Source: JBGLNJ01 sp034434835 (GTDB taxonomy: Bacteria > Chloroflexota > Anaerolineae > Fen-1058). Taken from it: DNA of 64,000 bases. Shown here one piece after another: positions 8,144 to 16,251 of the stretch. Each line of letters opens with the position of its first letter. Position 1 is the stretch's first letter. Location of the stretch: positions 82,885-146,884 of the forward strand of contig DAOTXX010000071.1 in the NCBI GenBank assembly GCA_034434835.1. Reading direction: 5' to 3'. The notes below the pieces were generated by a model, which was given only the letters and a program-made list of their open reading frames with translations, made no database searches and was not told the DNA's origin. The position numbers and the translations under genes are program-made.

Positions 8144-9172
8144 ATGAGCCTCAAGATCATCAGCAAACAAGACGTGGCCCTATTCGTCACCAGCCTCATG
8201 AGCCAATATGACGTGCTGGGGCCAGTGGCAAAGGAGAACAAATTCGTCTTTGCCCCACTGACCGACGCAGCCCAGTTGCGGCTGGACTATAACACCAGCA
8301 TCCTGCCGCCCAAGAAAGCCCTCCTGCCGCAGGAAGAGACGCTGTTCACCTTCAAGACCGACGGGACGTTTACGGCCCAACCCGTGTTCGACATTCGCCC
8401 GCGCGTGATCTTGGGTGCGCACACCTGCGACATTCACGCGATGAAGCTGCTGGATGCCGTCTTTGCCAAAGGCTACCCCGACGCGCACTATCTCAAGCGC
8501 CGGGAAAACACCGTTGTCGTCGGCATCGAATGTCTGACGCCCTGCGACGAGCACTCGTTCTGCAAGAGCATGGGCACGCTCAGCGCAAGCGACGGCTACG
8601 ATGTGCACCTGACCGACCTGGGCGATGCCTACGTGGCAGACGTGAGCACGAGCGCAGGCGAGGCGCTGATCGCGCGACATGCCAACGCGCGCGAAGCGAC
8701 GCGCGACGACATCAATCGGATGAACAAGGTGCTTTCGGACAAGTGGCCGCGCTTTGCCTACCGGCTGGACTTTGACGCGGGCGAATTGCCCTCGCTGATG
8801 GCAGTGAGCTACAAGAGCCCGCTGTGGGAGGAGCTAGGCACCAGGTGCCTGGCCTGCGGCCAATGCACGATCGTGTGTCCAACGTGCTATTGCTTCAACG
8901 TGGTGGACAAAGTGAGCCTGGACGGCCAGAGCGGCGAGCGCAAACGCATCTGGGATAGCTGCCAGCTCGACGAGTTTGCGCGTGTGGCGACCGGCGAGAA
9001 TTTCCGCAAGACGCGCGCCCAGCGCCAGCGGCATCGCTTTTTCCGCAAGGGTAAATACATCCCCGATAATCACGGCGAATTGGGCTGCGTGGGCTGCGGC
9101 CGCTGCGCGCGCGCGTGCCTGGTGGACATCACCCCGGTGAATGTGTGGAATACTCTCTATAAGGCGAGATAG
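8144..9172 (+). CDS. hydB: NAD(P)-linked [NiFe] hydrogenase (group 3b), iron-sulfur beta subunit
   Basis: 342 residues, first gene of a hydB-G-D-A operon in the order of the Pyrococcus sulfhydrogenase. HydB carries electrons between the hydrogenase and diaphorase subunits through two [4Fe-4S] clusters. The ligands are visible as CLACGQCTIVCPTCYC (about residues 240-255) and GCVGCGRCARAC (about 318-329). The N-terminal two thirds (RPRVILGAHTCDIHAMKLLD; VGIECLTPCDEHSFC) match the 4Fe-4S dicluster family shared with anaerobic sulfite reductase subunit A. The ATG at 8144 has AGGAGG 8 nt upstream, so I take it over a longer in-frame start at 8039. The protein should be cytosolic; no signal peptide is present. 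Confidence 0.92.
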   Translation: MSLKIISKQDVALFVTSLMSQYDVLGPVAKENKFVFAPLTDAAQLRLDYNTSILPPKKALLPQEETLFTFKTDGTFTAQPVFDIRPRVILGAHTCDIHAMKLLDAVFAKGYPDAHYLKRRENTVVVGIECLTPCDEHSFCKSMGTLSASDGYDVHLTDLGDAYVADVSTSAGEALIARHANAREATRDDINRMNKVLSDKWPRFAYRLDFDAGELPSLMAVSYKSPLWEELGTRCLACGQCTIVCPTCYCFNVVDKVSLDGQSGERKRIWDSCQLDEFARVATGENFRKTRAQRQRHRFFRKGKYIPDNHGELGCVGCGRCARACLVDITPVNVWNTLYKAR

Positions 9173-9235
9173 CCAATACCCAATACCTACTAATACCCAA
9201 GATTAGGTATTGGGTATTAGGTATCGGGTGTCGGG
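9173..9235. repeat. Heptameric tandem repeat forming a hairpin between hydB and hydG
   Basis: The 72-bp hydB-hydG gap is almost wholly a 7-bp-period repeat: CCAATAC-type units on the left and AGGTATT / GGGTATT-type units on the right. The halves are complementary (TAATACCCAA against TTGGGTATTA), so the transcript can fold into a strong stem with a short loop. It may set the ratio of hydB to the downstream genes. Confidence 0.7.
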
Positions 9236-9244
9236 AGGAACAAC

Positions 9245-10084
9245 ATGGCAATACCAACCCTAGACTCTATCTACGTTCCCAGCCCGGCCAAGATCGTCAA
9301 GGTCCAACCGATGACGGCGCTGGAAAAGCTGTTCACCATCGAGTTGCCGCATGGGCAATCGCTGGGACACCGGTCAGGACAATTTGTCGAAGTGAGCCTG
9401 CCCGGCATCGGCGAAGCGCCGATCTCGATCTCGTCATCTCCCAGCCGGAGCAACGGCACGTTCGAGCTGTGCGTCCGCAAAGTCGGCGACGTGACGACGG
9501 CGATGCACAACTTGAGTGTCGGCACGACGATCGGCCTGCGCGGCCCATTCGGCTCTGGCTTTCCGCTGGACAAGTTCAGGGGCAAGGATATTCTCTTTGC
9601 GCCGGGCGGCCTGGGCCTGGCGCCTGCGCGCAGCGTGATCAATCAAGTCCTCGATGAACGCGGATCGTACGGGCGGGTCACCATCCTGTATGGCGCCAAG
9701 AATCCGGGCGAGCTGCTGTTCAAAGACGAGCTGGAACAGTGGGCCAGGCGCGACGATGTCGAGTTCCACGTCACAGTAGATCGCGGCGACGCAGACTGGA
9801 AGGGCAACGTCGGAGTCATCACGACGCTCTTTCCCAAGATCACGGTCAACCCGCGCAACACGGTGGCGATCACGATCGGCCCGCCAGTGATGTATCGCTT
9901 TGTGCTGATGGAGCTGCTCGGCAAGGGCATTCCCGAAGGCCAAATCTGGTTGTCGCTCGAACGGCGGATGAAGTGCGGCGTGGGCAAGTGCGGTCACTGC
10001 CAGATCAACGGGCTGTACTGCTGTCAGCAGGGGCCGTCCTTCAGCTACGCCCAGATCAAGGGCGTGGAGGAGGCGATTGGATGA
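9245..10084 (+). CDS. hydG: Group 3b hydrogenase diaphorase subunit (FAD/NAD(P), 2Fe-2S)
   Basis: 279 residues. This is the flavin subunit that passes electrons between NAD(P)(H) and HydB. It has a ferredoxin-reductase-like FAD domain (PISISSSPSRSNGTFELCVRKVG, then GLRGPFGSGFPL). A nucleotide-binding domain follows (APGGLGLAPARSVIN; TIGPPVMYRFV). A C-terminal [2Fe-2S] motif CGVGKCGHCQ ... YCC completes it. The ATG at 9245 follows GGGAGG. The stop overlaps the hydD start by ATGA (10081-10084), indicating translational coupling. The family is the dihydroorotate dehydrogenase electron-transfer / sulfhydrogenase gamma subunit; the neighbouring genes settle the hydrogenase role. NADPH versus NADH preference cannot be read. 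Confidence 0.92.
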   Translation: MAIPTLDSIYVPSPAKIVKVQPMTALEKLFTIELPHGQSLGHRSGQFVEVSLPGIGEAPISISSSPSRSNGTFELCVRKVGDVTTAMHNLSVGTTIGLRGPFGSGFPLDKFRGKDILFAPGGLGLAPARSVINQVLDERGSYGRVTILYGAKNPGELLFKDELEQWARRDDVEFHVTVDRGDADWKGNVGVITTLFPKITVNPRNTVAITIGPPVMYRFVLMELLGKGIPEGQIWLSLERRMKCGVGKCGHCQINGLYCCQQGPSFSYAQIKGVEEAIG

Positions 10085-10827
10085 AACCCAAAGTTGCGTT
10101 TTTCGACTTTACCAGTTGCGAAGGCTGCCAGTTGACTGTCGTGGACTCGCTGCAAACTCACCTCGACCTGCTCGACGCCGTCGAGATCGTCCAGTTCCGT
10201 GAGGCGATGAGCGAGCGCGGCGAGGATTACGCGGTCGCGTTCGTGGAAGGCTCGATCACGCGCCCGTCGGACGAAGAGCGCCTCAAGAAAATCCGCGAGC
10301 AGGCGGCCGTGCTCGTCGCGCTCGGCGCGTGCGCGCACCTGGGCGGCGTCAACGCCATCAAGAATCTCGCGCCGCTAGAGAACGTGCGCAGGTACGTGTA
10401 CGGCGACAAGCATGAATGGTTCGCCACCTACGCCGCGCGGCCTCTCAGCGCCGTCGTCAAGGTGGATGCGTTCATTCCCGGCTGCCCGATTGACCGCGAG
10501 GAATTTATCCGCGTCGTCAAGGCGTTGCTGCTGGGCAAAAAGCCGCCCATCCCCGATTACCCGCTGTGCGTCGAATGTAAGCTGAAGGAAAACGTCTGCC
10601 TGTACGACAAGGGCGGCGTGTGTAACGGCCCGGTCACGCGCGCGGGCTGCGACGCGATTTGCCCGACCTATGGCGATGGCTGCGAGGGCTGCCGCGGTCT
10701 GATCAGCAACCCGAACCGCGACTCGATGCAAAGTGTGCTGGCCGCGCACGGACTCACCGTAGACGACATCATGGCGCGGATGACCATGTTCAACGCCTAT
10801 CAATTGCAGGAACTGCAAGCCAAGTGA
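10081..10827 (+). CDS. hydD: Group 3b [NiFe] hydrogenase small (delta) subunit
   Basis: 248 residues. The small subunit holds the iron-sulfur chain next to the Ni-Fe site. The proximal cluster ligands are recognisable in FDFTSCEGCQ (C13, C16), GACAHLGG and IPGCPIDRE. Further cysteines (YPLCVECKLKENVC, GPVTRAGCDAICPTYGDGCEGCRG) bind the medial and distal clusters. There is no Tat signal or membrane anchor, as expected of a soluble cytosolic group 3 enzyme. The start overlaps the hydG stop by ATGA. Length and motifs match HydD/ShyD proteins. Confidence 0.92.
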   Translation: MKPKVAFFDFTSCEGCQLTVVDSLQTHLDLLDAVEIVQFREAMSERGEDYAVAFVEGSITRPSDEERLKKIREQAAVLVALGACAHLGGVNAIKNLAPLENVRRYVYGDKHEWFATYAARPLSAVVKVDAFIPGCPIDREEFIRVVKALLLGKKPPIPDYPLCVECKLKENVCLYDKGGVCNGPVTRAGCDAICPTYGDGCEGCRGLISNPNRDSMQSVLAAHGLTVDDIMARMTMFNAYQLQELQAK

Positions 10828-10837
10828 GACAAAGGAT

Positions 10838-10860
10838 GACATTTGACGCTTGACGTTTGA
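10838..10860. repeat. Heptameric tandem repeat between hydD and hydA
   Basis: Three consecutive 7-bp units of the type GAC(A/G)(T/C)TT occupy the hydD-hydA gap. The same unit appears in both orientations at 43449-43469 and 56629-56670. Confidence 0.65.
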
Positions 10861-10911
10861 TGGATGAAACAAGCGATGCGTCATGCGTCACCGGTCTTGG
10901 GGAGAACGACT

Positions 10912-12201
10912 ATGGCAAATGTGAGTATCAATGTCCATCATGTCACTCGTGTAGAAGGGCACGGCAACATTGTCGTCAATGCCAGGAACGGCGTGCTGGA
11001 AGAATGTCGCCTGGAAATTGTCGAAACGCCACGTTTCTTTGAGGCGATGCTGCTGGGCCGCCCCTACACCGAGGCCAGTCACATCACGTCCCGCATCTGC
11101 GGCATCTGCGCCGTCGGCCACGCGACCGCCTCGCTGCGCGCGACGGAAGCCGCCTTGAACGTGGAGCTATCCGAGCAGACGACGCTGTTGCGCAAGCTCA
11201 ACTTTCATGGCGAGATGCTCGACAGCCACGTCCTGCACACGTACATGTTGGTGGCGCCGGACTTTTTCGGGGTGGGCAGCGTGATCCCGCTCGCCAAGAC
11301 TGCGCCGGATGTCGTGCTGCGCGCGCTGCGCATCAAAAAGCTCTCGGGCGATCTGTGCGCGATGATCGGCGGACGCCATACTCACCCGATCGCGATGACC
11401 GTGGGCGGCTTTACGCACCTGCCGACCGTCGAGCAGATCAGAGCCATGCGCAACCGGCTGGTGGATGCGCGCAAGGATATGGATGAGACGGTCGCGCTGT
11501 TCAAGACGCTGCCCTGGCCCAAGTTCGAGCGCGAGACGGAATACGTCGCGTTGTCCAAGCCGGACGAGTATGCCTTTATTGACGGCACGATCACGACGAC
11601 GGACGGCGGCTCGTACGCGATCAAAGACTATCGCCAAGTCACGAACGAGCAGGTCGTCCAACATTCGTCGGCCAAGCACTGCAGGCACAAGCGCGGCTCG
11701 TACATGGTCGGCGCGCTGGCGCGCTTTAACATCAACCACAAGCTGCTGCATCCGCGTGCCAAGGCCGCGGCCCAAGAGCTAGGCCTGGAGCCTATCTGCA
11801 CCAACCCGTACATGAACACGGCGGCTCAGGTCGTCGAGATGGTGCACTGCGTGGAAGACGCCATCCGGATTTGCGACGAACTGATTGTGCGTGGGCTCAA
11901 GACCGAGCCGCTATGGAAGTTTGGCGGCAAGGGCGGCGAAGGCGCTGGCTCGTGCGATGTGCCGCGTGGCATCTTGTTCCACCATTACGCCATCGGCGAC
12001 GACGGCAAGATCACCAGCGCGAACTGCATCATCCCAACCGGCCAGAACCTCGCCAACATCGAAGCCGACATGCGGGCGCTGGTGCCGCAGATTCTCGATC
12101 AGGGCGCGGACAAGGTGCGGACGATGATGGAGATGCTCGTGCGCGCCTACGACCCGTGCATCTCGTGCTCGGCGCATTTCCTGAATGTCAGGTTCGTGTG
12201 A
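10912..12201 (+). CDS. hydA: Group 3b [NiFe] hydrogenase large (alpha) subunit
   Basis: 429 residues, the catalytic subunit carrying the Ni-Fe(CN)2CO centre. The four nickel cysteines are present: RICGICAVGH (C63, C66) and DPCISCSAH (C416, C419). The C-terminal heptapeptide after H422 (FLNVRFV) is the extension that a maturation protease normally removes after nickel insertion; that protease gene is the next one. I chose the ATG at 10912 (MANVSINV) because GGGGAGA lies just upstream and homologues begin there; an in-frame ATG at 10864 would add 16 residues encoded partly by the intergenic repeat. The operon makes a complete soluble NAD(P)-linked, bidirectional hydrogenase. Confidence 0.95.
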   Translation: MANVSINVHHVTRVEGHGNIVVNARNGVLEECRLEIVETPRFFEAMLLGRPYTEASHITSRICGICAVGHATASLRATEAALNVELSEQTTLLRKLNFHGEMLDSHVLHTYMLVAPDFFGVGSVIPLAKTAPDVVLRALRIKKLSGDLCAMIGGRHTHPIAMTVGGFTHLPTVEQIRAMRNRLVDARKDMDETVALFKTLPWPKFERETEYVALSKPDEYAFIDGTITTTDGGSYAIKDYRQVTNEQVVQHSSAKHCRHKRGSYMVGALARFNINHKLLHPRAKAAAQELGLEPICTNPYMNTAAQVVEMVHCVEDAIRICDELIVRGLKTEPLWKFGGKGGEGAGSCDVPRGILFHHYAIGDDGKITSANCIIPTGQNLANIEADMRALVPQILDQGADKVRTMMEMLVRAYDPCISCSAHFLNVRFV

Positions 12202-12230
12202 GGCCTAGACCTGTCAGGTCAGAGTGTTGA

Positions 12231-12704
12231 ATGAAACCCATCTTGATTTTGGGCTTGGGCAATCCGCTGCAAGGCGATGACGGTGCGGGGTGCCGCGTCG
12301 CGCAAGCGCTTGAAGGCCAGGCGTTGCCCAACGATGTCCAGGCGATGGACGGCGGGACGCCGGGCGTCGGACTGTTGAACCTGTTAGAGGGCCGGAGGCG
12401 CGTTATCATTATAGACGCGGCCGAGATGGGAAAGCCGGCAGGCGAGGTGGTGCGCTTCCGACCCGAAGAAGTGACGCTGACCGGCTCGGCGCAGCGATTC
12501 TCGCTGCACCGTTCCGGCGTGGCGGACGCGCTGGCGCTGGCGCGCGAGCTAGGGCTGGCTCTCCCGGACATGGTCGTGTTCGGCGTGCAGCCAGCGCGCG
12601 TGGATTGGGGCGAGGGTCTCAGCCCAAGCGTCCAGGCCGCCATGCCCAAGTTGATCCAGGCGGTTCTCGACGAAGCCAAGGTATCTCATTCAGAGGAGGC
12701 CTGA
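12231..12704 (+). CDS. Hydrogenase maturation endopeptidase (HycI/HyaD family)
   Basis: 157 residues. The protein matches the nickel-dependent proteases that cut the C-terminal tail from hydrogenase large subunits. The N-terminal LGLGNPLQGDDGAG contains the conserved acidic residues that contact nickel. A second acidic ligand region is seen in IIDAAEMGKPAGEV, and FSLHRSGVADAL supplies the conserved histidine. It lies 29 nt after hydA in the same direction, which fits cleavage of the HydA tail FLNVRFV. The hyp genes that build the metal centre are not in this window. Confidence 0.9.
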   Translation: MKPILILGLGNPLQGDDGAGCRVAQALEGQALPNDVQAMDGGTPGVGLLNLLEGRRRVIIIDAAEMGKPAGEVVRFRPEEVTLTGSAQRFSLHRSGVADALALARELGLALPDMVVFGVQPARVDWGEGLSPSVQAAMPKLIQAVLDEAKVSHSEEA

Positions 12705-12820
12705 GAATTCGAGCGCGAGACTGACCGTCGTGTTGAGCGCAGTGAACGCCTCGCGTCTCGTTGACCCTTTGCCTCGCTCAGGGCGATCAGACCTCAGGCG
12801 GCCTCTCCTAGGAGCAAACA

Positions 12821-13231
12821 ATGGCAAAAGAAAAAATCCTGATCATTGACGACGACGAAGACGTGGTGTTTGCAATGCGCTTGCCTTTGGAGGCCGCAGG
12901 GTACCAGGTTTTTCAGGCGGTCAGCGGCACTGAGGGCTTGCAAAAAGTCAAAGCGATCAAGCCCGATCTCATTGTCCTCGACGTGATGATGGATACGACG
13001 ACCGAAGGCTTTCAGGTGAGCCTCCAGTTGCGCAGTCCCGATCCCAACTCAGAATATGCGGCGTTCAAGAACATCCCGATCCTGATGATCACGGCCATCC
13101 ACACGACGACGCCGCTGCGCTTTGGGCCGGACCAGGAATATCTGCCGGTGGACGCGTTCATCGAAAAGCCAATTGACCCGGACGCGCTGTTGGCCCAAGT
13201 CCGTGAGCACCTGGCCCCAAAGGCTGCCTGA
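12821..13231 (+). CDS. Stand-alone response-regulator receiver
   Basis: 136 residues, one CheY-like domain with no output domain. Acidic residues are at IIDDDED, the phospho-acceptor is in IVLDVMMDTTTEGF, a threonine is in LMITA and the lysine is in AFIEKPIDPDALL. Two features set it apart from ordinary CheY: an EGF/EGV loop after DVMM, and a long insertion before the LPVDAFIEKPIDPD stretch. Both features recur in the receiver fused to the formate channel at 17.5 kb (IPIDAWINKPVDPD), so the two are close paralogues. It lies directly after the hydrogenase operon and is followed by a terminator, so it is likely co-expressed with the hydrogenase. Its kinase may be the one at 18.8 kb. Confidence 0.88.
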   Translation: MAKEKILIIDDDEDVVFAMRLPLEAAGYQVFQAVSGTEGLQKVKAIKPDLIVLDVMMDTTTEGFQVSLQLRSPDPNSEYAAFKNIPILMITAIHTTTPLRFGPDQEYLPVDAFIEKPIDPDALLAQVREHLAPKAA

Positions 13232-13254
13232 CGTCGTTGCCATTCATTCCGACA

Positions 13255-13287
13255 GCCGGTCATCTCTGACCGGCCTTTGTGTTTGTC
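13255..13287 (+). terminator. Intrinsic terminator after the hydrogenase operon and receiver
   Basis: An 8-bp GC-rich stem (GCCGGTCA / TGACCGGC) with a 4-nt TCTC loop is followed by the T-rich CTTTGTGTTTGT. It lies 24 nt after the receiver stop. Confidence 0.75.
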
Positions 13288-13364
13288 ATAGGCGATGTGC
13301 ATAGCTGCGCTACTGCGCTTTCGATCTAGTGTCGAATGAAGTAAAATATACACTGGCGTGCCAA

Positions 13365-13847
13365 ATGGCTCAAAAAGCATTTCAAGACTATTATCCAGAT
13401 AGTCTCGCGCTTTGTTATGGCTGCGGTCGGCTCAACGAGCATGGCCACCAAATCAAAAGCTACTGGGATGGCGACGAGTCCGTTTGCACCTTCATGCCCA
13501 AGCCGTACCACACCGCGCTCCCTGGCTATGTGTATGGCGGCCTGATCGCATCGCTGATTGACTGTCACAGCACCGGCACCGCCGCCGCAGCCGCCTATCG
13601 CGCCGAGGGGCGCGCGATGGACACTCAGCCGCCCTTTCGCTTTGTGACGGCATCGCTGCACGTAGACTATTTGAAGCCGACTCCCATCGGCGTGCCGCTG
13701 GAGGTGCGCGGGAAGGTCAAAGAGATCAAAGGGCGCAAGGTGATAGTGACCAGTACGCTTTCGGCCAACGGCGAAATCTGCGCGCGCGGCGAGGTCGTCG
13801 CGGTGCAGATGCCAGAATATTTGGTCTCAGGCGGCGCGACAGCCTGA
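13365..13847 (+). CDS. PaaI-family hotdog thioesterase
   Basis: 160 residues from the ATG at 13365; a GTG at 13329 would add 12. I prefer the ATG because related Chloroflexota proteins begin near the (A)FQDYYP motif; neither start has a clear Shine-Dalgarno. The protein has an N-terminal CYGCG motif and the hotdog core GYVYGGLIASLIDCHSTGTAAAAAY, whose central helix carries the conserved aspartate of acyl-CoA thioesterases. The later strands FRFVTASLHVDYLKPTPIGVPLEVRGKV complete the fold. The likely reaction is hydrolysis of an acyl-CoA of unknown chain type. It stands alone between the hydrogenase operon and bfr, with a hairpin downstream. Confidence 0.85.
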   Translation: MAQKAFQDYYPDSLALCYGCGRLNEHGHQIKSYWDGDESVCTFMPKPYHTALPGYVYGGLIASLIDCHSTGTAAAAAYRAEGRAMDTQPPFRFVTASLHVDYLKPTPIGVPLEVRGKVKEIKGRKVIVTSTLSANGEICARGEVVAVQMPEYLVSGGATA

Positions 13848-13859
13848 GCATGATACAAC

Positions 13860-13886
13860 CTCCCGCAGGCTGCAAATCTGCGGGAG
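13860..13886. repeat. Hairpin CTCCCGCAG / CTGCGGGAG
   Basis: Perfect 9-bp arms with a 9-nt loop just after the thioesterase gene. No T-run follows. A similar CCTCCCGCAGG palindrome recurs at 40201-40229, so this is probably a dispersed repeat that can also serve as a terminator. Confidence 0.55.
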
Positions 13887-13915
13887 ACCAGACCACACAA
13901 AGGAGGAAATAGACC

Positions 13916-14383
13916 ATGAAAGGCAACGACAAAATCATCGAACGGCTGAATGTGCTTTTGGCAGACGAGCTGACTGCCATCAACCAATACATTGTTCATT
14001 CCGAAATGTGCGCGAACTGGGGTTACAAACATCTTCACGAAGCCGACGAGAAACGTGCCATCGCCGAAATGAAACATGCTGAAATGCTCATCGCGCGTAT
14101 CCTCTTTCTGGAAGGCCGTCCCATTGTGAGCACGCTGAACAAAATCAACATCGGGGCCGACGTTGAAGCTCAGCACAAGAATGACTGGGCCGCCGAGGAT
14201 GGCGCCATCAAGGCGTACAACGAGGGCATCCGCCTGGCGGTCGAAGTCAGCGATAACGGAACGCGCGAGCTGCTCGAATCCATCCTCAAGGACGAAGAGG
14301 AACACATTGACTGGCTCGAGGCGCAGCTCGATCAGATCAAGCAGATGGGCATCCAGAACTATCTGGTGGAGCAGGTAGACTAG
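13916..14383 (+). CDS. bfr: Bacterioferritin
   Basis: 155 residues, the normal length. Bacterioferritin stores iron as a ferric mineral in a 24-mer shell with haem between subunits. Visible features: the N-terminal MKGNDKIIERLN and ADELTAINQY (first ferroxidase glutamate E18 and conserved Tyr), EMKHAEM with the haem-ligand methionine (M52 equivalent) and ferroxidase E51/H54 equivalents. ILKDEEEHIDWLEAQL near residues 122-138 supplies the second iron site. The ATG follows AGGAGGAAA. Iron storage next to several iron-sulfur enzymes is reasonable, and the Fur-family gene at 7.2 kb is a candidate regulator. Confidence 0.95.
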   Translation: MKGNDKIIERLNVLLADELTAINQYIVHSEMCANWGYKHLHEADEKRAIAEMKHAEMLIARILFLEGRPIVSTLNKINIGADVEAQHKNDWAAEDGAIKAYNEGIRLAVEVSDNGTRELLESILKDEEEHIDWLEAQLDQIKQMGIQNYLVEQVD

Positions 14384-14582
14384 CGCCGACGCGCAGAATG
14401 GCCCCTCTGGGAGGGGCCTCTGGCCTGCTTTGATTTCCCCTCTCCCCGATAGGAAGGGGGAGTATGTTCTTCTCCCCACCAGAGAGAAGGGATGAGGGTC
14501 AGCCCGCTCGCGTGGCGGTGCAGGTGAGAGAGCACTTTTCCCAGCCACCAGAGAGCATAGCGATCACATTCTGGAGGATGCA
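14384..14582. repeat. Intergenic repeat copy A, with hairpin
   Basis: The gap after bfr starts with a GGCCCCTC/GAGGGGCC hairpin (14400-14418). It continues with a roughly 100-bp repeat (about 14431-14530) of alternating pyrimidine and purine tracts ending in GATGAGGGTCAGCCCGCTCGC. A near-identical copy is at 16818-16915 and a related one at 16031-16130. Confidence 0.65.
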
Positions 14583-15977
14583 ATGTCTGTCAAATTGACC
14601 TGGATTGTGATTATCGGCTTGCTGGTGCTGGGTGCATTGATCATCGCCTTGCATCCGGCGAGAGCCGACGATGCGCCGCCTGCCGACATTGGGCTAGGCG
14701 GAGGTGGAGGGACTGACCCCAAGCTATGGGTCTCGCCGTTGACGATTGACTTTGGCCCGGTCGGCGTGGGGTTCAAGAGCGCCACGCAACTGGTGACGAT
14801 CACCAATCCTGGCTATTATACGCTGACCAACTTTGCGGGCGGCGGGGTTTATGCGCCGTTTTCGGCGACGCAGAACTGCGCCGGAGGCGTGCCGCCTGGC
14901 AAAAGCTGCAATTACTATTTCACTTTCAGCCCGACTCAGACTGGAGTGTTCTCGACAACATCAAACTCGTCTACCAACGCCGGGCCGTTCAGCATCGAAG
15001 TACGAGGAACGGGCGTGGGCGCGGGGCTGCACGTCAACCCCCTCTCACTCGACTTTGGCTCGGTCATGTCTGGCACGACGAGCAGCCAGCAAATCGTGAC
15101 CATCCGCAACACTGGCTTGAGTACCTTGACTAACTTTGCGGGCGGCGGGGTCTATGCGCCGTTCCACGCAACACAAGATTGCGCCAGCGGCGTGCCGCCC
15201 GGCGGAAGCTGCCATTATTACTTCACCTTCAGCCCGACTGGAACAGGCACATTCTCGACGACATCCAATTCTTCCACCAACGCCGGGCTGTTCAGCATCG
15301 CGCTGGAGGGGCACGGGCGAACATCATTTCTGACCGGCGGCCAAAATGTTACACCGCTTTCGATTGACTTTGGCCCGGTCGGCGTAGGGTTCAAGAGCGG
15401 GCCGCAGATTGTGACCATCACCAATCAAAGCATGTTTTTCACGATCACCGACTTTGTAGGCGGCGGGGTCTTGCCGCCGTTCCAGGCGTTTCAGAACTGC
15501 GCGGACGGCGTGCCGCCCGGCGATAGCTGCCAGTTCTACTATTACTTTCAGCCCACTGCTGTTGGAACGTTTTCAGATACGTCGAACGTGAGCGATAGCT
15601 ATGGCTCGTTCAGCATCCAACTACGCGGGACAGGCGCGGGCGCGGGCTTGCACGTCACCCCCCTCTCGCTTGACTTTGGCCCAGTGCCGCTCAACACAAC
15701 CAGTGCTCCACAGACTGTGACCATCCGCAACACCGGCCTGAGCACGCTGACCAACTTTGCGGGCGGCGGGGTCTATGCGCCGTTTTCGGCGGCGCAGAAC
15801 TGCGCCAGCGGCGTGCCACCCGGCGCCAGTTGCCAGTACTTTTTCCATTTCACGCCCACCAGCCTGGGGCGACCTACAGCCTGGTCAAATTCGAGTACGA
15901 ACGCGGGGTCATTCAGCATCAGGCTGCAAGGCGGCGAACTCTTGCGGGTCTATTTGCCAGTCGTGATGAAACAATGA
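14583..15977 (+). CDS. Secreted four-repeat beta-sandwich protein (choice-of-anchor-D type)
   Basis: 464 residues. An N-terminal signal peptide or signal anchor (residues about 5-28, ending at ARA) is followed by a Gly-rich linker. Four Ig-like repeats of about 100 residues follow. Each has the pattern 'LS(L/I)DFG.V....S..Q.VTI.N....LTNFAGGGVYAPF...NCA.GVPPG.SC.YYF.F.PT..G.FS..SN.S...GSF.I.L.GTG'. The pattern is typical of ASH/choice-of-anchor-D domains. Each repeat has a conserved cysteine pair (QNCA...SC), likely a disulfide. The protein ends in VYLPVVMKQ, a C-terminal motif frequent in secreted Chloroflexota proteins. The role is unknown; an extracellular adhesion or structural part is likely. 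It lies between two copies of the same intergenic repeat. Confidence 0.8.
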   Translation: MSVKLTWIVIIGLLVLGALIIALHPARADDAPPADIGLGGGGGTDPKLWVSPLTIDFGPVGVGFKSATQLVTITNPGYYTLTNFAGGGVYAPFSATQNCAGGVPPGKSCNYYFTFSPTQTGVFSTTSNSSTNAGPFSIEVRGTGVGAGLHVNPLSLDFGSVMSGTTSSQQIVTIRNTGLSTLTNFAGGGVYAPFHATQDCASGVPPGGSCHYYFTFSPTGTGTFSTTSNSSTNAGLFSIALEGHGRTSFLTGGQNVTPLSIDFGPVGVGFKSGPQIVTITNQSMFFTITDFVGGGVLPPFQAFQNCADGVPPGDSCQFYYYFQPTAVGTFSDTSNVSDSYGSFSIQLRGTGAGAGLHVTPLSLDFGPVPLNTTSAPQTVTIRNTGLSTLTNFAGGGVYAPFSAAQNCASGVPPGASCQYFFHFTPTSLGRPTAWSNSSTNAGSFSIRLQGGELLRVYLPVVMKQ

Positions 15978-16030
15978 CCGTGAACGGCAGACTGCAGACG
16001 GCGAGGGCATGAAAAGGGCAACGGACATTT

Positions 16031-16130
16031 GATTTCCCCTCTCCCCTGCCCTCTCCCACAAGGAGAGAGCGCGCGCGCTCCCTTCTCCCTATGAGGGAGA
16101 AGGGCCGGGGATGAGGGGCAACTCGCTCAT
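16031..16130. repeat. Intergenic repeat related to copies A and B
   Basis: Pyrimidine-rich CCCCTCTCCC blocks are followed by the complementary GGGAGAAGGGCCGGGGATGAGGGG block, so the RNA can form a long imperfect hairpin. It lies after the secreted-protein gene and could end its transcript. Confidence 0.6.
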
Positions 16131-16179
16131 TATATTCGAGTCTCTGATCAACATTCGACCTCGGCAGAATAACCCTTCG

Positions 16180-16251
16180 ATGGAGATTCTTGATCCGGCG
16201 ATTCGGGAGCGTGTGGCAGAGATTACGCAGCGGTTATTGGGTGGCATATGA
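16180..16251 (+). CDS. Small open frame of 23 codons, possible remnant
   Basis: ATG to TGA encodes MEILDPAIRERVAEITQRLLGG-I, an amphipathic helix. Its stop overlaps the start of the next gene by ATGA (16248-16251), which suggests coupled translation. It may be a real leader peptide or the 5' end of a larger gene lost by deletion. No family is recognised. Confidence 0.35.
   Translation: MEILDPAIRERVAEITQRLLGGI

Noticed and set aside
13329..13364. GTG at 13329 as the thioesterase start
   Set aside because: It is possible, but it adds 12 residues not typical of the family and lacks a ribosome site. The ATG at 13365 fits the usual N-terminus better.
14748..15944. Regular direct repeats suggesting a CRISPR array
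   Set aside because: The repeat period is about 300 bp and in frame. The repeats encode the four beta-sandwich domains of the secreted protein.
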